DNA of 15,342 nucleotides from NCBI GenBank assembly GCA_021767625.1, contig JAASTB010000021.1, positions 1 through 15,342 of the forward strand, written 5' to 3'. Positions 1 through 6,851 of this stretch are shown one piece after another. The DNA comes from Wenzhouxiangella sp. (GTDB taxonomy: Bacteria; Pseudomonadota; Gammaproteobacteria; Xanthomonadales; Wenzhouxiangellaceae). The stretch's first letter is position 1, and each line of letters begins with the position of its first letter. A model generated the notes under the pieces. That model was not told the origin of the DNA, ran no database searches, and saw nothing but the letters and a program-made list of their open reading frames with translations. Both the position numbers and the translations under genes were made by a program.

Positions 1-49
1 GCCTGCCAGGATTGGTATGCTTTTCCCAGACAGCAAAGGAGCGGCTTGC

Positions 50-955
50 ATGGATATCGAAAAAATCCTGGTTTTCGGCGCCACGGGCACCCAGGGACAT
101 CCGGTCGTGGAAGCGGCGCTGGAGGCCGGCCTGGCGGTTCGGGCGGCCACGCGCGATCTCTACGAGGCCGAGGAAAAGCTGCCCGGCCGTGTGGAAATGG
201 TTCGAGCCGACCTCACCGACGCAGAAGACGTGCAGGCGGCGGCCGAAGGCGTGGACGCCATCTTCTTTCACCTGACCGCGATGCCCGACGAGCCCGAAGC
301 CACCAAGGCCGTCGATCACGTACTTGCCGCGGCCGCGTCCGCCGGGGTCGGGCGGATCGTTTTCACGACCGGGGGCTATTGCGGCGACGACATGCCGCCG
401 GGCCCCTTCGTCGATGGCCTCAGAAGAATTACCGACCGGATTCTCTCGGCCGATGTTCCGGCCGTGGTCCTGCGGCCCACGCTCTACCTGGCGAACCTGG
501 TGTGGCCGCACATCATCCGCGAGATCCGCGACTACGGGCGCCTGAGCTATCCGCCGCTCGATGCCGGCCAGCGACTGAACTGGACATCGACCGAGGATCA
601 GGGACGGATCGCGGTCGCCTGCATGAGCGCCGACGTGGCCGGAGAGGTGATCGACGTGGCGAGCCCCGAGCCGGTGACCGGTCCCGAACTGTGCCGCCTG
701 CTTGCCGAAGTCTACGGGCGCGAGGTCCATTTCGCACCGCAGAGCATCGACGGTTTCGCCGACGGCATGAGCCATCTATCGGGCAGCGCCCACGTCGGGC
801 AGCTTCTGGCCGGGCTCTACGAGGGCTACGCGAGTCTCGACGAGGGTCCGCTGGTGGACACCGACGAGCTCGAACGTCGCCTGGACGTGCGACTCACGCC
901 GGTCAGCGGCTGGGTGCGCGATCGACTGGGCTACCTGCTTTCGCTCTACGGTTGA
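50..955 (+). CDS. NmrA-like NAD(P)-binding Rossmann-fold protein
   Basis: This 301-residue protein belongs to the NmrA/atypical short-chain dehydrogenase group, which bind NAD(P) as redox sensors or act as reductases. The N-terminus reads KILVFGATGTQG, giving the GxxGxxG dinucleotide-binding loop at residues 10-16 after a first beta strand. Later family-like segments are VDAIFFHLTA near residue 80, RIVFTTGG near 115 and VLRPTLYLANL near 150. No signal peptide or membrane segment is seen, so it should be cytoplasmic. An in-frame ATG at 17 would add 11 residues, but the ATG at 50 has an AAAGGAG ribosome-binding site 8-9 bases upstream and begins right at the Rossmann fold. TGGTATGCT at 13-21 resembles an extended -10 element, though its -35 would fall outside the window. 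The gene stands alone and converges on mlaA. Substrate and physiological role cannot be inferred from sequence. Confidence 0.8.
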   Translation: MDIEKILVFGATGTQGHPVVEAALEAGLAVRAATRDLYEAEEKLPGRVEMVRADLTDAEDVQAAAEGVDAIFFHLTAMPDEPEATKAVDHVLAAAASAGVGRIVFTTGGYCGDDMPPGPFVDGLRRITDRILSADVPAVVLRPTLYLANLVWPHIIREIRDYGRLSYPPLDAGQRLNWTSTEDQGRIAVACMSADVAGEVIDVASPEPVTGPELCRLLAEVYGREVHFAPQSIDGFADGMSHLSGSAHVGQLLAGLYEGYASLDEGPLVDTDELERRLDVRLTPVSGWVRDRLGYLLSLYG

Positions 956-994
956 TTGCCCGGGAAGGTCCGGGCAGTGTGGCATGAAGCCTGC
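956..994. other. Convergent intergenic hairpin, possible terminator
   Basis: The 39 bases between the convergent NmrA-like gene and mlaA hold a perfect 7-bp stem, TGCCCGG (957-963) and CCGGGCA (970-976), with a 6-base loop. There is no T-tract on either side, so an intrinsic terminator serving both operons is plausible from position but not proven. Confidence 0.3.
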
Positions 995-1726
995 CTAGTC
1001 TTCCCATTCCTCGTCCAGGAAGGAGTCGTAGTCAGGCAGGCCGTTCTCGCCGTTGGCGATCGCGTGGGAGCGGCGCTGCATCCAGCCGTCGCGCATGAAG
1101 GTATACGGGTCGTAGGCGGCCCGGATGTCCTCGTCGAGCGGCAGCATGGCATGGCGGACCTGGATGACGTTGAGGCCGACCAGTCCGTAGGTGGTTTCGT
1201 CGAGGGTCCAGCGCCAGACGAAATCGGCGTAGCCGTCGGGCACGCGGCCGATGCCGTCGCGCACGGTCGAGGGCCCGAGCAGCGGCAGGATGAAGAAACG
1301 GCTGTCTTCCCAGCCCCACACCGCCAGGGTCTGGCCGAAGTCTTCTTCGTATTCCTCGACGTCCGCCCTGGTGGCCATGTCGAACAGGCCGCCGAGACCG
1401 AAGGTCGTGTTGACCAGGAAGCGCGTCAACTCGGTGCCCGCGGCGCCGGGCCGGCCCTGCAGCAGCAGGTTGACCTGGTCGACAGGTGAGCGGATGTTGG
1501 TGAAGAAGTTGCGGATGCTGCGCCGCGCCGGCGCCGGCGTGATCTTGCCGTAGCCGACCGCCAGCGGCCGGATAACGGCGCGATCGACGGCCGTGTTGAA
1601 CTGGAACATGTTGCGGTTGTACGGTTCCCAGGGGTCGCGCGGGTGGCGCTCGTCCGGCGGCGGCGCCGTGGTGGCGCAGCCGGCCAGCAGCGCGGCGGCC
1701 AGGAGCATGCTCATTACTGCCTTCAT
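995..1726 (-). CDS. mlaA: MlaA (VacJ) outer-membrane phospholipid-removing lipoprotein
   Basis: MlaA is the outer-membrane component of the Mla pathway. It removes phospholipids that have strayed into the outer leaflet and hands them to periplasmic MlaC. The 243-residue product starts with a lipoprotein signal: a hydrophobic stretch from residue 5 ending in LLAGC, with Cys17 as the lipidated residue. The family hallmark DPWEPYNRNMFQFN follows at residues 31-44, then NTTFGLGGLFD around 106-116. The open frame continues upstream, but the Met at 1726 gives the lipobox at the right place. Its ATG overlaps the mlaB stop by 4 bases (ATGA), implying translational coupling. The C-terminus is acidic (DEEWED). 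In E. coli mlaA is separate from mlaFEDCB; here it is the last gene of the same operon. Confidence 0.95.
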   Translation of the reverse strand: MKAVMSMLLAAALLAGCATTAPPPDERHPRDPWEPYNRNMFQFNTAVDRAVIRPLAVGYGKITPAPARRSIRNFFTNIRSPVDQVNLLLQGRPGAAGTELTRFLVNTTFGLGGLFDMATRADVEEYEEDFGQTLAVWGWEDSRFFILPLLGPSTVRDGIGRVPDGYADFVWRWTLDETTYGLVGLNVIQVRHAMLPLDEDIRAAYDPYTFMRDGWMQRRSHAIANGENGLPDYDSFLDEEWED

Positions 1727-2037
1727 CGTCGTTCCTTCGCGGATTCCGCGTTGCTGTCTTCTTCCGCCCAGCCCAGCAGGGGGGCGACGCCGGTCAGGCG
1801 CGCAATCACGCGCAGGCTCTCCGGCGGTTTCTCGAAGCGAATTTTCTGCGCGGCCCGCGACTGCCATTCGAGCAGCAGGGCCAGGGCGCTGGAGTCGCCG
1901 CTTTCGACACCCGCCAGGTCGACCGCGGCCGGCGGGTTGGCGCTGTCGAAGCGGTCGCTGTAGCGACGCTCCAGTTCGGCGACTTCGTGCGCCGTCAGGA
2001 CGCCTTCGAGCCGGACGATGTCGCCGTCGTCACTCAT
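1723..2037 (-). CDS. mlaB: MlaB STAS-domain subunit of the Mla ABC transporter
   Basis: This 104-residue cytoplasmic STAS-domain protein matches MlaB in length, fold pattern and position. In E. coli MlaB binds the ATPase MlaF and is needed for assembly and activity of the MlaFEDB complex. The core is AVDLAGVESGDSSALALLLEW at about residues 38-58. Its D-S-S-A-L motif (residues 48-52) corresponds to the STAS loop that carries Thr52 in E. coli MlaB, and Ser49 and Ser50 sit there. The start at 2037 gives a STAS-sized protein, while an in-frame Met at 2157 would add 40 arginine- and serine-rich residues that merely shadow mlaC. It overlaps mlaC by 8 bases and mlaA by 4. MlaB sequences are weakly conserved, so the call rests strongly on context. 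Confidence 0.88.
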   Translation of the reverse strand: MSDDGDIVRLEGVLTAHEVAELERRYSDRFDSANPPAAVDLAGVESGDSSALALLLEWQSRAAQKIRFEKPPESLRVIARLTGVAPLLGWAEEDSNAESAKERR

Positions 2038-2635
2038 CGACGCTGACTTCGTACTGCCCGCTCTCGAGGCGCTCGAGCATGTCTTCGAAGCTCGACTGGC
2101 GAATCTCCTGGTCGATCTGGGAGCGGAACGTCGCCACGTAGGAAATGCCTTCGACAATCACGTCGAAGACCTTCCAGCCGTCGTCGGTCTTGCGCATCCC
2201 GTAGTCGACCGGGGCACGCTCGCCGTTGTCGAGCATGACCCGGGTTCGAACACGCGTCTGGCGTTCGGTGTTGTCGCCGGCCAGGGGCAGGATCTCGACG
2301 CGATCGTTGAGGTCGTAGTCGAGCAGGGCGGTGGCGTAACGATTGAGCAGCTGGTTGGCCAACGCCTCGGCGAAGGCGTTGATCTTATCGCCGCTCTTGC
2401 CGCGGCCGTGGCGGCCCAGGACCAGGCGTGCCGAGTAGGTCTGGTCGATCGTCGGCAGCAGGATCTCCTTGACGTCGGCCTTGAGGGTCTGCGGATCGTC
2501 GCGATAGGTCGATCGGTTCTCGTCGATCAGCTGCGAGAGTTCCTGGGTCGTGGTTTCGATAATGCCCACCGGGTCGTTCGCGGCGACGACTTGATTGCCG
2601 ACGAGCAGCAGGATTGCCAGTATCACGGTGCGCAT
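2030..2635 (-). CDS. mlaC: MlaC periplasmic phospholipid-binding protein
   Basis: MlaC is the soluble periplasmic lipid carrier that shuttles phospholipid between MlaA in the outer membrane and MlaFEDB in the inner membrane. The 201-residue product has a short signal peptide (MRTVILAILLLVGNQVVAA), probably cleaved near residues 18-20. The rest fits the Tol_Tol_Ttg2 family: an early helix with PVGIIETTTQELSQLI, then LLPTIDQTYSARLVLG, FAEALANQLLNRYATALLDY and a C-terminal VDYGMRKTDDGWKVFDVIVEG. The last two are the usual recognition segments (Y-x-L/M ... W-x-V-x-D-v). The start codon shares one base with the mlaD stop (TAATG) and the 3' end overlaps mlaB by 8 bases. The length is close to E. 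coli MlaC (211 residues). Confidence 0.95.
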   Translation of the reverse strand: MRTVILAILLLVGNQVVAANDPVGIIETTTQELSQLIDENRSTYRDDPQTLKADVKEILLPTIDQTYSARLVLGRHGRGKSGDKINAFAEALANQLLNRYATALLDYDLNDRVEILPLAGDNTERQTRVRTRVMLDNGERAPVDYGMRKTDDGWKVFDVIVEGISYVATFRSQIDQEIRQSSFEDMLERLESGQYEVSVDE

Positions 2636-3105
2636 TACTCTTCTCCTTGTCCGTCTTCGCTGTTGAACATGTAGCGGCTGATGAGTTGTTCGAGCACCAT
2701 CGCTGAACTGGTGATCAGGATGCGGTCGCCGTCCTGAAGCACTTCCGGCGATCCGCCGGGTTCGAGCCCGACGTATTGGTCTCCCAGGATGCCGCTGGTG
2801 AGGATCGACGCCGAAGTGTCGTCGGGCAGGTTGTCGTATTCGCTGCTGATCCGCATGGAGACCCTGGCCTCGAAGGTCTCGGGGTCGAGCTCGATGGCCT
2901 CGACCATGCCGATGGCCACACCGCCCATGCTGACCGTCGCGCGCGGCGTCAACCCGCCCACGTTGGAAAAGCGGGCGGTGACTTCGTAGCTCTCCCCGGA
3001 CACCACGCCCCGGTCGGTGGCGTGCAGCGCCAGGAAGACCAGCGCGGCGATGGCCAGCAGCAGGAAGATACCCGCGGTCAGTTCGATCTGGTGAGAAGAT
3101 TTCAT
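2635..3105 (-). CDS. mlaD: MlaD MCE-domain membrane-anchored lipid-binding subunit
   Basis: MlaD forms a hexameric MCE-domain ring above the MlaE permease in the inner membrane and exchanges lipid with MlaC. The 156-residue protein has one N-terminal membrane anchor at about residues 9-29 (LTAGIFLLLAIAALVFLAL). A single MCE domain follows at about 38-118, with the family-typical ARFSNVGGLTPRATVSMGGV and SILTSGILGDQYVGLEPGG. It ends in a helix (about 133-146) of the kind that lines the hydrophobic tunnel in MlaD, then a short acidic tail. The ATG at 3105 lies 14 bases after the mlaE stop. E. coli MlaD is 183 residues, so this one has a shorter C-terminus. Confidence 0.95.
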   Translation of the reverse strand: MKSSHQIELTAGIFLLLAIAALVFLALHATDRGVVSGESYEVTARFSNVGGLTPRATVSMGGVAIGMVEAIELDPETFEARVSMRISSEYDNLPDDTSASILTSGILGDQYVGLEPGGSPEVLQDGDRILITSSAMVLEQLISRYMFNSEDGQGEE

Positions 3106-3119
3106 GGCGATCCTAGTCT

Positions 3120-3887
3120 TCAGAGCATGAATGCCGAGAGAATGAAGTCGAGCACGAGCACGGCGATGGCCGTGGCGATCACGGTCTGGGTGGTGGCCAG
3201 GGCCACGCCCTCGCTGGTCGGGCGCGCCGACCAGCCGAACCAGACGGCCAGCCAGGCGGCGACGAAACCGAAGCAGACCGACTTGAACATGCCGCCGCCG
3301 AAGTCGCGCATCAGTTCGACGGAGGACTGCATGTTGGCCCAGAAGCTGATCGGGTCGCTGCCCATGAGAAAGACGGCAAAGAAAATGCCGCCGACGATGG
3401 CCGTGAGATTGAAGATCAGCACGAGGGCGGGCAGGGCGATCAGCCCGGCCAGCAGGCGCGGTTGCACGATGCGCTCCATCGGGTCGATGGCCATCAGGTC
3501 GAGTGCGTCGAGCTGTTCGGTCGCGCGCATCAGGCCGATTTCGGCCGTGATGGACGTGCCGGCCCGTCCGGCGAAAAGCAGGGCCGCGAGTACCGGGCCG
3601 AGTTCTCGAAAAAGCGACAGCGCCAACACGGTCGAGACCGCATCGGCGGCGCCGAATCGCGTGAGCGTGTCGTAGGTCTGCAGGGTCAGCACCAGGCCGA
3701 CGAAGAATCCGCAGATGACGATGATCACCAGCGAGCGCACGCCCGCGAAATAGACCTGCCGGAGGATCTCGGCCAGCTGGCGCGGCCCGAAACGCATGCG
3801 CGAGAAGGCGGTGAGCAGGAACAGCCCCGCCCGGCCGAGCTCCCTCAGCGGCGCGGTCAGCGCCGTTTGCGGTGCCCCGCTGCTCAT
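3120..3887 (-). CDS. mlaE: MlaE ABC-transporter permease
   Basis: MlaE is the inner-membrane permease of the Mla lipid transporter. The 255-residue protein is hydrophobic, with predicted membrane segments at about residues 52-70, 88-106, 146-175, 203-218 and 233-252. It carries the permease-family signature RELGPVLAALLFAGRAG at 94-110 followed by TSITAEIGLMRATEQLDAL at 111-129, the cytoplasmic segment that contacts the ATPase. The N-terminal 45 residues are amphipathic, as expected for the interfacial helix. Its ATG overlaps the mlaF stop by 4 bases. The length matches the family (E. coli MlaE 260 residues). An alternative is another MCE-associated permease, but the gene order mlaF-E-D-C-B makes Mla the clear choice. 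Confidence 0.96.
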   Translation of the reverse strand: MSSGAPQTALTAPLRELGRAGLFLLTAFSRMRFGPRQLAEILRQVYFAGVRSLVIIVICGFFVGLVLTLQTYDTLTRFGAADAVSTVLALSLFRELGPVLAALLFAGRAGTSITAEIGLMRATEQLDALDLMAIDPMERIVQPRLLAGLIALPALVLIFNLTAIVGGIFFAVFLMGSDPISFWANMQSSVELMRDFGGGMFKSVCFGFVAAWLAVWFGWSARPTSEGVALATTQTVIATAIAVLVLDFILSAFML

Positions 3888-4702
3888 CGGCTCTCTCCCC
3901 GCAGCATCAGTTCTTCGTCGAGCGCGTGCGCCGGGTAGTGGAAGGGCACCGGCCCGTCCGGCTCGCCCTGCATGAACTGCCGGACCAGCGGATCGGCGCT
4001 GGCGGCGAGCTCGTCCGGCGTGCCCGTGGCGACCAGCTTGCGGTCGGCGATGATGCAGGCATGGTCGGCCAGTTTGGCGACTTCGCGCACGTCGTGGGTG
4101 ATGACCACGCTGGTGGTGCCCAGCGCGGCGTTGATGTCGCGGATCAGGCGCAGCGAAACGCCCAGCGATATCGGATCCAGCCCGGCGAAGGGTTCGTCAT
4201 AGAACATGATGCCGGGATCCAGCGCCATTGCCCGCGCCGTCGCCACGCGGCGTTTCATGCCGCCCGACAGTTCCGAGGGGTACAGCTGTGCGGCGCCGCG
4301 CAGTCCGACCATCTCGAGTTTCATCAGCACAATGCGGCGAATCAGGGATTCCGACAGCCGGGTGTGCTCGCGCAGGGGCAGGGCGACGTTGTCGAAACTG
4401 GTCAGGTCGGTGAACAGCGCGCCGTTCTGGAGCAGCACGCCGATATTGCGCCTGAGCCGGCCGAGCGCCTTGCCGCCCAGTCGGTCGACCCGGGTCTCAC
4501 CGATCCAGACCTCGCCAGCGTCGGGCTTGAGCTGCCCGGTGACCAGGCGCAGCACGGTCGTCTTGCCGGCGCCGCTTGGCCCCATCACGGCCGTAACCTG
4601 CCCGGCGGGGATGTCGAGATCGAGATCCTCGAGAATCGTTCGCCCGCCCAGGCGCACGGTTACGCGCCTGAGCGAAATGGCTATGTCGGATGATTCGGTC
4701 AT
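3884..4702 (-). CDS. mlaF: MlaF ATPase of the Mla lipid transporter
   Basis: This 272-residue ABC ATPase powers MlaFEDB. Walker A is GPSGAGKTT (residues 41-49), the Q-loop is LQNGALFTDL (Q92), the ABC signature is LSGGM (145-149), Walker B is IMFYDEP (165-171) and the H-loop histidine is H203 in VVITHDV. GALFTDLTSFDNVALPLREH is characteristic of MCE-system ATPases. So is the C-terminal FMQGEPDGPVPFHYPA (about 243-258), which in MlaF reaches across to the partner subunit. About 14 further residues extend beyond it. It is the first gene of the mla operon; the ATG at 4702 has only a weak upstream ribosome-binding site. The leader of about 50 bases contains a sigma-E-like promoter (4732-4760). 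Confidence 0.96.
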   Translation of the reverse strand: MTESSDIAISLRRVTVRLGGRTILEDLDLDIPAGQVTAVMGPSGAGKTTVLRLVTGQLKPDAGEVWIGETRVDRLGGKALGRLRRNIGVLLQNGALFTDLTSFDNVALPLREHTRLSESLIRRIVLMKLEMVGLRGAAQLYPSELSGGMKRRVATARAMALDPGIMFYDEPFAGLDPISLGVSLRLIRDINAALGTTSVVITHDVREVAKLADHACIIADRKLVATGTPDELAASADPLVRQFMQGEPDGPVPFHYPAHALDEELMLRGESR

Positions 4703-4731
4703 GTTGTTCGTATTGTCCCGACCTGTCCGTG

Positions 4732-4760
4732 ATCCGACCGCGAAGAGGTCCGTAAGTTTT
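4732..4760 (-). promoter_or_regulatory. Candidate sigma-E (RpoE/AlgU-type) promoter for the mla operon
   Basis: Read on the minus strand, AAAACTT (4760-4754) is followed after exactly 16 bases by TCGGAT (4737-4732). The consensus for RpoE-type ECF sigma factors is GGAACTT, 16 bases, TCTGA, so the AACTT core, the spacing and four of five -10 positions agree. The start of transcription would be near 4726, about 25 bases before the mlaF ATG. No better sigma-70 promoter is visible in the gap. This is a pattern match by eye and is unproven. Confidence 0.4.
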
Positions 4761-4796
4761 GCCGCAGTTGCAGTCAGCCGCCGCCGACGGGTCGGG

Positions 4797-4848
4797 GCGG
4801 GCGCATGGCGCGCCCGCGTCGTCGCTCAACGCCAGGGCCGCATGGCCC
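4797..4848 (-). terminator. Two GC-rich hairpins after hslU, possible terminator
   Basis: Two perfect stems lie just downstream of the hslU stop. The first is GGGCC/GGCCC (4835-4839 and 4844-4848, 4-base loop). The second is GCGGGCGC/GCGCCCGC (4797-4804 and 4810-4817, 5-base loop). Neither is followed by a T-tract on the minus strand. They may stop or stabilise the hslVU message before the mla promoter, but termination is inferred from position only. Confidence 0.3.
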
Positions 4849-4849
4849 A

Positions 4850-6190
4850 CTACAGGATATAACGGCTCAGATCCTCGTTTCCTGCCAGGTCCTTGAGAGA
4901 GCGGTCGACGAAATCGGCGTCGACGATCACCTTTTCGCTCGAGCGATCCGGCGCCGAATACGACACGTCCTCGAGCAGCCGCTCCATGACGGTGTGCAGG
5001 CGGCGCGCACCGATGTTCTCGGTCGATTCGTTGACCGAGAAGCTGATCTCGGCCAGGCGCGTGATCGCCTCGTCGGTGAACTGGAGATCGACGCCCTCGG
5101 TGGCGAGCAGCGCGGTGTACTGCTCGGTCAGGCAGGCGTCCGGCTCGGTCAGGATTCGCTTGAAGTCGTCGACCGAAAGGGCGCGCAGCTCGACCCGGAT
5201 GGGCAGGCGGCCCTGCAGTTCCGGCACCAGGTCGGAGGGCTTGGAGACATGGAACGCACCGGAGGCGATGAACAGCATGTGGTCGGTGCTGACCGGCCCG
5301 TAGCGGGTGTTGACCGTTGCGCCCTCGACGAGGGGAAGCAGGTCGCGCTGCACTCCCTCGCGCGAGACTTCCCCGGAGCCGCCGCCCTCGGCGCGTCGCG
5401 CTACCTTGTCGATTTCGTCGATGAACACGATGCCGTGCTGCTCGGCCGTCTTGAGTGCCTGCTGCTTGACCTCCTCGTCGTTGATCATGCGAGCGGCTTC
5501 CTCTTCCACCAGCAGCGGAATGGCGTCCTTGACCTTCATGCGGCGCTTCTGCTTGCGCTGTCCGGACATGTTGGAGAACATCTGCTGGAGCTGGTTGGTC
5601 ATCTCCTCCATGCCCGGCGGCGCCATGATCTCGACGCCGAGATTCATGTCGAGGTCGATCTCGATCTCGCGCTCGTTGAAGTCGCCGTCGAGCAGCTTGC
5701 GCATCATCTTCCGGCGCGTTTCCGACGAGCTGTCGGCCGGCTCTTCCGGTGCATTGGAAAAGCCCGAGCTCTGCTGTCGCGGCAGCATGATGTCGAGTAC
5801 GCGCTCGACCGCGGCGTCCTCGGCGCGCGAGCGCACCTTCGCCATGGCCTCGTCGCGAGCCAGCTTGTAGGCCACTTCGGTGAGATCGCGGACGATGGAT
5901 TCGACGTCCTTGCCGACGTAACCCACTTCGGTGAACTTGGTCGCCTCGACCTTGATGAACGGCGCCTTGGCCAGGGTGGCCAGGCGGCGCGCGATTTCGG
6001 TCTTGCCAACGCCGGTCGGGCCGATCATCAGGATGTTCTTGGGCGTGATCTCCGGCTGCAGCTTCTCGTCGACCTGCATGCGGCGCCAGCGGTTTCTCAG
6101 GGCGATGGCGACGGCGCGCTTGGCCTCGGCCTGCCCGATGATGTGGCGGTCCAGCTCCTGGACGATTTCACGGGGAGTCATCTGCGTCAT
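4850..6190 (-). CDS. hslU: HslU ATPase subunit of the HslUV protease
   Basis: HslU (ClpY) is the AAA+ unfoldase that feeds substrates to the HslV peptidase in the cytoplasm. The 446-residue protein matches the family length (E. coli 443). Walker A is GPTGVGKT (57-64), the substrate-gripping pore loop is GYVG (90-93) and Walker B is IVFIDEID (254-261). The intermediate I-domain occupies roughly 110-240. Sensor and arginine-finger regions follow, including LQGRLPIRVEL near 325-335. The C-terminus is DLSRYIL, the conserved tail that inserts into HslV to activate it. The ATG at 6190 gives MTQMTPREIV, which aligns with the E. coli start. It begins 3 bases after the hslV stop, so the two are co-translated. 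Confidence 0.98.
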   Translation of the reverse strand: MTQMTPREIVQELDRHIIGQAEAKRAVAIALRNRWRRMQVDEKLQPEITPKNILMIGPTGVGKTEIARRLATLAKAPFIKVEATKFTEVGYVGKDVESIVRDLTEVAYKLARDEAMAKVRSRAEDAAVERVLDIMLPRQQSSGFSNAPEEPADSSSETRRKMMRKLLDGDFNEREIEIDLDMNLGVEIMAPPGMEEMTNQLQQMFSNMSGQRKQKRRMKVKDAIPLLVEEEAARMINDEEVKQQALKTAEQHGIVFIDEIDKVARRAEGGGSGEVSREGVQRDLLPLVEGATVNTRYGPVSTDHMLFIASGAFHVSKPSDLVPELQGRLPIRVELRALSVDDFKRILTEPDACLTEQYTALLATEGVDLQFTDEAITRLAEISFSVNESTENIGARRLHTVMERLLEDVSYSAPDRSSEKVIVDADFVDRSLKDLAGNEDLSRYIL

Positions 6191-6193
6191 GGC

Positions 6194-6751
6194 TTACTGG
6201 CCTTCAGCTGTATCGGATTCGAGGGTTTCGACGGTGAAGTTGTGGTTGGTGTAGATGCACACTTCTCCGGCGATGGTCAGGGCTTCGCGGCAGATCGTCT
6301 CGGCGTCGAGGTCGGTGTGGCGCTGAAGGGCGCGTGCCGCCGATTGCGCGAACGGGCCGCCGGAGCCGATTGCGATGAGGCCTTCCTCGGGCTCGATCAC
6401 ATCACCATTGCCCGAGATGATCAGCGAGGCCTCGTGGTCGGCGACCGCGAGCAGGGCTTCGAGTCGGCGCAGCAGGCGGTCGGTGCGCCAGTCCTTGGCC
6501 AGTTCCACCGCTGCGCGGGTCAGGTGGCCGGAGTGCATTTCCAGCTTGCTCTCGAAGCGCTCGAACAGCGTGAAGGCGTCGGCCGTCGCACCGGCGAAAC
6601 CGGCCAGCACACGACCCTTGTAGAGCCGCCGCACCTTGCGCGCGTTGGACTTCATGACCGTGTTGCCGAGCGTGACCTGTCCGTCGCCGGCAATCACCAC
6701 CTGGTCGCCGCGCCGCACCGAGACGATGGTCGTGCCGCGATATTGTTCCAT
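6194..6751 (-). CDS. hslV: HslV threonine peptidase subunit
   Basis: HslV (ClpQ) is the proteasome-like peptidase of the HslUV complex, forming two stacked hexamers that degrade unfolded proteins. The 185-residue product begins MEQYRGTTIVSVRRG. The catalytic nucleophile is the first Thr of TTIVSVRRG (Thr7), so a six-residue propeptide ending in Gly6 must be removed by autocleavage; in E. coli only the initiator Met precedes Thr1. Other conserved elements are GDGQVTLGNTVMK (23-34), Lys34 and Lys39 (mature Lys28 and Lys33), GFAGATADAFTLFERFE (51-67) and IGSGGPFAQSAARAL (128-142). The frame stays open far upstream, but homology begins at this Met. It is the first gene of a heat-shock unit with hslU. 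Confidence 0.97.
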   Translation of the reverse strand: MEQYRGTTIVSVRRGDQVVIAGDGQVTLGNTVMKSNARKVRRLYKGRVLAGFAGATADAFTLFERFESKLEMHSGHLTRAAVELAKDWRTDRLLRRLEALLAVADHEASLIISGNGDVIEPEEGLIAIGSGGPFAQSAARALQRHTDLDAETICREALTIAGEVCIYTNHNFTVETLESDTAEGQ

Positions 6752-6782
6752 GCTTACTCGCTGCCATTGGGTGAAGGGGAGA

Positions 6783-6811
6783 ACATGGGGTCGGCTTGGC
6801 GGCAGGACAAT
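6783..6811 (-). promoter_or_regulatory. Candidate sigma-32 heat-shock promoter for hslVU
   Basis: On the minus strand CCCCATGT (6790-6783) matches the sigma-32 -10 consensus CCCCATNT at every fixed position. Fourteen bases upstream is TTGTCC (6810-6805), which keeps the TTG of the -35 consensus TTGAAA. Transcription would start near 6776, giving a leader of about 25 bases before the hslV ATG. E. coli hslVU is a known sigma-32 target, so the biology fits. The -35 is only half-matched. Confidence 0.5.
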
Positions 6812-6814
6812 CTT

Positions 6815-6847
6815 GGGTTCAGGTTTCAGGGAAACCCGGAACCCGGA
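6815..6847. repeat. REP-like imperfect palindrome between xerC and hslV
   Basis: On the plus strand GGGTTC-a-GGTTTC (6815-6827) and GAAACC-cg-GAACCC (6831-6844) form a 12-bp stem with a small internal loop and a 3-base apical loop. A tandem ACCCGGA repeat (6834-6840, 6841-6847) overlaps the right arm. It begins 5 bases after the xerC stop and ends just upstream of the hslV promoter candidate. It has the size and position of a REP element or a transcript-stabilising hairpin. There is no T-tract, so it is a poor intrinsic terminator. Confidence 0.45.
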
Positions 6848-6851
6848 ACCC

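Noticed and set aside
1727..1867. N-terminal extension of mlaA up to 1867
   Set aside because: It would put 47 residues before a canonical lipoprotein signal peptide and overlaps mlaB in another frame.
3972..4202. Plus-strand frames opposite mlaF and mlaE
   Set aside because: Antisense shadows of strongly conserved ABC-transporter genes, with Ser/Arg-rich translations and no features of their own.
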